16,800 nt of DNA from Saprospiraceae bacterium (GTDB lineage: Bacteria > Bacteroidota > Bacteroidia > Chitinophagales > Saprospiraceae): positions 1 to 16,800 of the forward strand of contig JADZFP010000280.1 of NCBI GenBank assembly GCA_020849825.1. The letters are read 5' to 3'. A model generated the notes under the pieces. It did not search any database, was not told where the DNA came from, and saw nothing but the letters and a program-made list of their open reading frames with translations. Below are positions 14,266 to 16,800 of this stretch, one piece after another. Positions within the stretch are counted from its first letter, which is position 1. Each line of letters begins with the position of its first letter. The position numbers and the translations under genes were made by a program.

Positions 14266-14763
14266 TCATTGCCGGTCCGCTTTCAACGCTTCTTGTTCCG
14301 CCTCCTCCTGCGTCAGTGGATGGCGTGATTTCACTACTTTTCTGACCGGAATACCGCTGTCGCCGAGGCCGATTTTGATTTCATACTCCCGGCCGGCGTC
14401 CAGCGTGTAACTGCTCAGCCGGAAACTGTTTTTCCCGGTGTAACGCACTTCCAGGTTGTAAGCGTCGGCCGGCAGTTTTTTTCTGAAGGTACCGTTTTCT
14501 GTCGTGATGCCCGCCAGGGCGGTCTGGGCGGATAATTTGGTGAAAATCACCACCGTATTGCTCATCGGTTCGCCGCTTTCGAGGTCAATTACAGTACAGA
14601 ACACATCGGCGTCGGCATCTCCGTGGTACCCTGTCGGCCGGAAGGAAAGCAACTCGCTGGGATGCGCGCCGACTGGCACAGTTACCTCGTACGTATATAA
14701 TTTCGGGGTACAACTGAAAATGCTGAATATCAGGGCGGCTGAACTGAATAAAACGGTACGCAT
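14266..14763 (-). CDS. Small lipoprotein with carboxypeptidase-regulatory-like domain
   Basis: The 165-residue protein starts MRTVLFSSAALIFSIFSC, with Cys18 in the lipobox IFSC. The following TPKLY lacks the acidic surface-export signal, so a periplasm-facing position is likely. Residues about 50-135 look like a CarboxypepD_reg-like beta-sandwich: VFCTVIDLESGEPMSNTVVI, then TTENGTFRKKLPADAYNLEV, a fold common at the start of TonB-dependent receptors and in many Bacteroidota lipoproteins. It follows ubiX by 30 bases on the same strand but has its own weak promoter-like box. It converges with the PspA-like gene, 9 bases between stop codons. The ligand is unknown. Confidence 0.78.
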   Translation of the reverse strand: MRTVLFSSAALIFSIFSCTPKLYTYEVTVPVGAHPSELLSFRPTGYHGDADADVFCTVIDLESGEPMSNTVVIFTKLSAQTALAGITTENGTFRKKLPADAYNLEVRYTGKNSFRLSSYTLDAGREYEIKIGLGDSGIPVRKVVKSRHPLTQEEAEQEALKADRQ

Positions 14764-14769
14764 AAGGCG

Positions 14770-14777
14770 CGAAAATA
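14770..14777 (-). promoter_or_regulatory. Weak -7 box candidate for the lipoprotein at 14763
   Basis: The minus strand reads TATTTTCG, one base from TAnnTTTG, ending 6 bases before the ATG. The position resembles the hutI box. Co-transcription with ubiX is equally possible. Confidence 0.25.
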
Positions 14778-14793
14778 GGGCGTGTCTGAAAAT

Positions 14794-15357
14794 TTATTCT
14801 GCTTCACCCCACCGATAACTATCCAGTTGAAAACCCGCGAGATCCAGTACCCGGTCAACAACCGTTGCCCCGATTTCTTCCAGTGTTTGTGGTTTTGAAT
14901 AAAAGGACGGGCAAGCCGGACAGACGATGCCGCCTGCTTCCGTCACGGCCGTCATGTTCCGGAGGTGGATCAGGCTGAACGGCGTTTCCCGGGGCACCAG
15001 AATCAGTCGCCGGCGTTCTTTCAGGATCACATCGGCCGCACGGGTAAGCAGATCGGTGCTTTGACCGGTTGCGATACGAGCCAGCGTTCCCATCGAACAA
15101 GGGCACACAATCATGGTGTCGAAACGAGCCGAACCGGAGGCAAACGGCGCGTTGAAGTCGTTTTTTCCATAAAAATCGAAAGGATAAGTGGAAAAATCAG
15201 CTTCGCCGAGTTCGATCTCCCAATTGAGTCTGGCATTGTCGGAGAGCACCACACCAACGGCATCCCATTGGCTCCGAAGGCCGACGAGTTTGTCGAGCAA
15301 CAATCGGGCATAGATCGAACCGGAAGAACCGGCAATTGCGACCACGACTTTTTTCAT
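14794..15357 (-). CDS. ubiX: Flavin prenyltransferase (UbiX/Pad1 family)
   Basis: It attaches a dimethylallyl group to reduced FMN to make the prenylated-FMN cofactor that UbiD-type decarboxylases use in quinone synthesis and other decarboxylations. Starting at 15357 (MKKVVVAIAG) gives 187 residues, the usual length; the longer in-frame start at 15402 would add a tail not seen in the family and would cross the divergent promoter. Motifs are GSSGSIYA (10-17) for FMN, N45-E49 in the NWEIE helix, CPCSMGTLARIATG (85-98), VPRETPFSLIHLRNM (121-135) and PSFYSKPQT (150-158). No ubiD-like gene is in the window, so the partner is elsewhere. It is divergent from the FG-GAP lipoprotein, 55 bases away. 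Confidence 0.93.
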   Translation of the reverse strand: MKKVVVAIAGSSGSIYARLLLDKLVGLRSQWDAVGVVLSDNARLNWEIELGEADFSTYPFDFYGKNDFNAPFASGSARFDTMIVCPCSMGTLARIATGQSTDLLTRAADVILKERRRLILVPRETPFSLIHLRNMTAVTEAGGIVCPACPSFYSKPQTLEEIGATVVDRVLDLAGFQLDSYRWGEAE

Positions 15358-15385
15358 TTGAATACAAAGTGAATGTTCAAATTTG
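15357..15385 (+). promoter_or_regulatory. Promoter candidate for the FG-GAP lipoprotein gene
   Basis: TTTG (15357-15360) is followed after 17 bases by CAAATTTG (15378-15385), close to the Bacteroidota TTTG / TAnnTTTG pair. It ends 27 bases before ATG 15413. The second box is a perfect palindrome and could also serve ubiX on the other strand. Confidence 0.4.
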
Positions 15386-15412
15386 GGGCGAAAATCACAC
15401 ATTCAGACCAGT

Positions 15413-16800
15413 ATGACGCTCCAGTTTACATTCTCTGTAAAATCAAATTCGCGTGTTTTTGTTGCACTCATGATTCTTCTCCTCGTCGGCGCATGCCAAA
15501 AAGATGACGCCAAACGAGGCCGGAACACGGCTGCCGACCCCGTGGCGCCATCCGATGCCATGTTTAAATTGGTGAGCGCGGCGGAAAGCGGGCTGAGTTT
15601 TTCCAACCAGGTCGCCGAGGACTTTGAGCAAAACGTTATCAAAAATGCCTACTACTACAACGGCGGCGGGGTAGGCATCATCGACGTCAACCGCGATGGC
15701 AAGCCGGATGTTTATTTCACAGCTACGACCGGCGCCTGCAAATTGTTTCTCAATGAAGGCAACCTGAAATTTCGCGACATCACCGCCGAGGCCGGCGTAT
15801 CGGCAGTGGAGGGAATCAAAACCGGCGTCTCCATAGCGGATGTCAACGGCGACGGCTGGCAGGACATTTACGTTTGCCGTGCGGGCCTAATGCCGGGTGA
15901 TGTTTGTCGCAACCTGTTGTTTGTCAATAACAAAAACAACACTTTTACCGAACAGGCAAAGGCTTTCGGCCTCGACGATCCATCGCCCAGCAATCACGCC
16001 AATTTCTTCGATTACGACCTCGACGGCGATCTCGATGTGTACGTGATCAATTTTCCGGTCGATTTTAAACTGACGACCCAGATGGATATGCAACAACTGG
16101 AAGACGGCCGTATCATTCGCCGTACGGCGCCTACTACGGAATTCGAGTCGGACAAGTTGTTCAGGAACAATGGCAACGGCGCCTTTACCGATGTGAGCAA
16201 GGCTGCCGGCATCCACAACAGGGCGTTTTCACTCAGCTGTACGGTCACCGATTTTAATCAGGACGGCTGGCCCGACCTTTACATCGCCAACGACTATCTG
16301 GAGCCTGATTTCCAGTATATCAACAACCGAAACGGTACGTTTACCGACCAGCAACCCGCACATTTTAGGCACAACGCCAACCATACAATGGGCGTCGATA
16401 TTGCCGACGTGAATGGCGATGCCCTGCCGGATATGATTGCGCTGGATATGCTGGCAGAAGATTACCAACGGCAGAAAATGCTGGGCACTTCCATGCAAAC
16501 CGACCGGTACAACACCCTTGTCACTTATGGCTTCGGACACCAGCCTATGCGCAACGTGCTGCAACTCAACAACGGAAACGGTACTTACAGCGATATTGGT
16601 TGTCTGGCGGGCGTGTTTCAAACCGACTGGAGTTGGGCCCCTTTGCTGCAGGATTTTGACCTCGACGGATGGAACGATCTGTTTATTACAAATGGTTACC
16701 GCCGCGACGTGACCAACCTGGATTATGCCCAGTTCACCGCTGATTCGATCCAGCGCAGCTTCGGCGGCCTGAACCCCAAACATTTCAAAACCGTGTACGA
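15413..16800 (+). CDS. Surface lipoprotein with FG-GAP/VCBS repeats (partial, runs off right edge)
   Basis: The frame is open for 462 codons from ATG 15413 to the window edge, so the C-terminus is missing. A hydrophobic segment ends in lipobox VGAC (Cys28), followed by QKDD, which matches the QKDDE-type lipoprotein surface-export signal described in Bacteroidota (Capnocytophaga and Flavobacterium). This predicts an outer-surface position. Six calcium-loop motifs of form DxNxDGxxD occur at residues 91-99, 143-151, 200-208, 280-288, 332-340 and 414-422, each beginning a beta-propeller blade of the FG-GAP/VCBS type. Related Bacteroidota proteins of about 1100 residues end in an ASPIC/UnbV domain (CRTAC1-like); that end is outside this window. 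Such proteins are often encoded with SusC/SusD-like uptake systems, but none is visible. An alternative start at M20 (15470) would leave a very short signal sequence. Confidence 0.87.
   Translation, partial: MTLQFTFSVKSNSRVFVALMILLLVGACQKDDAKRGRNTAADPVAPSDAMFKLVSAAESGLSFSNQVAEDFEQNVIKNAYYYNGGGVGIIDVNRDGKPDVYFTATTGACKLFLNEGNLKFRDITAEAGVSAVEGIKTGVSIADVNGDGWQDIYVCRAGLMPGDVCRNLLFVNNKNNTFTEQAKAFGLDDPSPSNHANFFDYDLDGDLDVYVINFPVDFKLTTQMDMQQLEDGRIIRRTAPTTEFESDKLFRNNGNGAFTDVSKAAGIHNRAFSLSCTVTDFNQDGWPDLYIANDYLEPDFQYINNRNGTFTDQQPAHFRHNANHTMGVDIADVNGDALPDMIALDMLAEDYQRQKMLGTSMQTDRYNTLVTYGFGHQPMRNVLQLNNGNGTYSDIGCLAGVFQTDWSWAPLLQDFDLDGWNDLFITNGYRRDVTNLDYAQFTADSIQRSFGGLNPKHFKTVY

Noticed and set aside
1..16800. 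tRNA genes, CRISPR arrays, insertion-sequence ends and attachment sites
   Set aside because: I looked on both strands in the gaps and found no cloverleaf, regular repeats, transposase or duplicated target sites.

Overview
The window looks like a piece of a Bacteroidota chromosome, most likely from the Saprospirales/Lewinella-type group; that placement is inferred from gene content, not from a marker gene. The signs are a giant secreted adhesin with SprB-like repeats, two metalloprotease-like secreted proteins with type IX secretion (T9SS) style C-termini, several lipoproteins (one carrying the Bacteroidota surface-export signal next to its lipid-bearing Cys), promoter-like TAnnTTTG boxes, and the lack of clear Shine-Dalgarno sequences. 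Base composition is moderately GC-rich and even, and I see no tRNA, rRNA, insertion sequence, CRISPR array or integration scar.

Layout. 1-2451 (minus): N-terminal 817 residues of a huge secreted protein with a cohesin-like domain and SprB-type repeats; it runs off the left edge. 2732-3973 (minus): imidazolonepropionase HutI. 4086-4571 (plus): small unknown lipoprotein. 4575-9769 (minus): DinB-like protein, two tandem paralogous M43-like secreted metalloproteases, and a Wzx-type flippase, in transcription order. 9867-11132 (plus): exported N-acetylmuramoyl-L-alanine amidase. 11138-12545 (minus): a membrane-anchored, divergent TIR-domain protein followed one base later by the Maf nucleotide pyrophosphatase. 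12726-14256 (plus): a coiled-coil protein and a membrane-anchored PspA/ESCRT-III-like coiled-coil protein, four bases apart. 14266-15357 (minus): flavin prenyltransferase UbiX and a small lipoprotein with a carboxypeptidase-regulatory-like fold. 15413-16800 (plus): a surface lipoprotein with repeated calcium-loop FG-GAP/VCBS motifs, cut by the right edge.

Most of the window is envelope biology: secreted adhesins and proteases, wall hydrolysis, glycan export and outer-membrane lipoproteins. The part most worth following up is 11138-14256. There a TIR-TM + maf unit and a PspA-like pair diverge from one 180-bp region, and that region holds two inverted copies of the same T-rich element (CGCTTTTTT(T)GCC), each 27-28 bases from its start codon. 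This suggests coordinated expression of a possible NAD-degrading/nucleotide-acting module with a membrane-remodelling module. The link is inferred from layout only.
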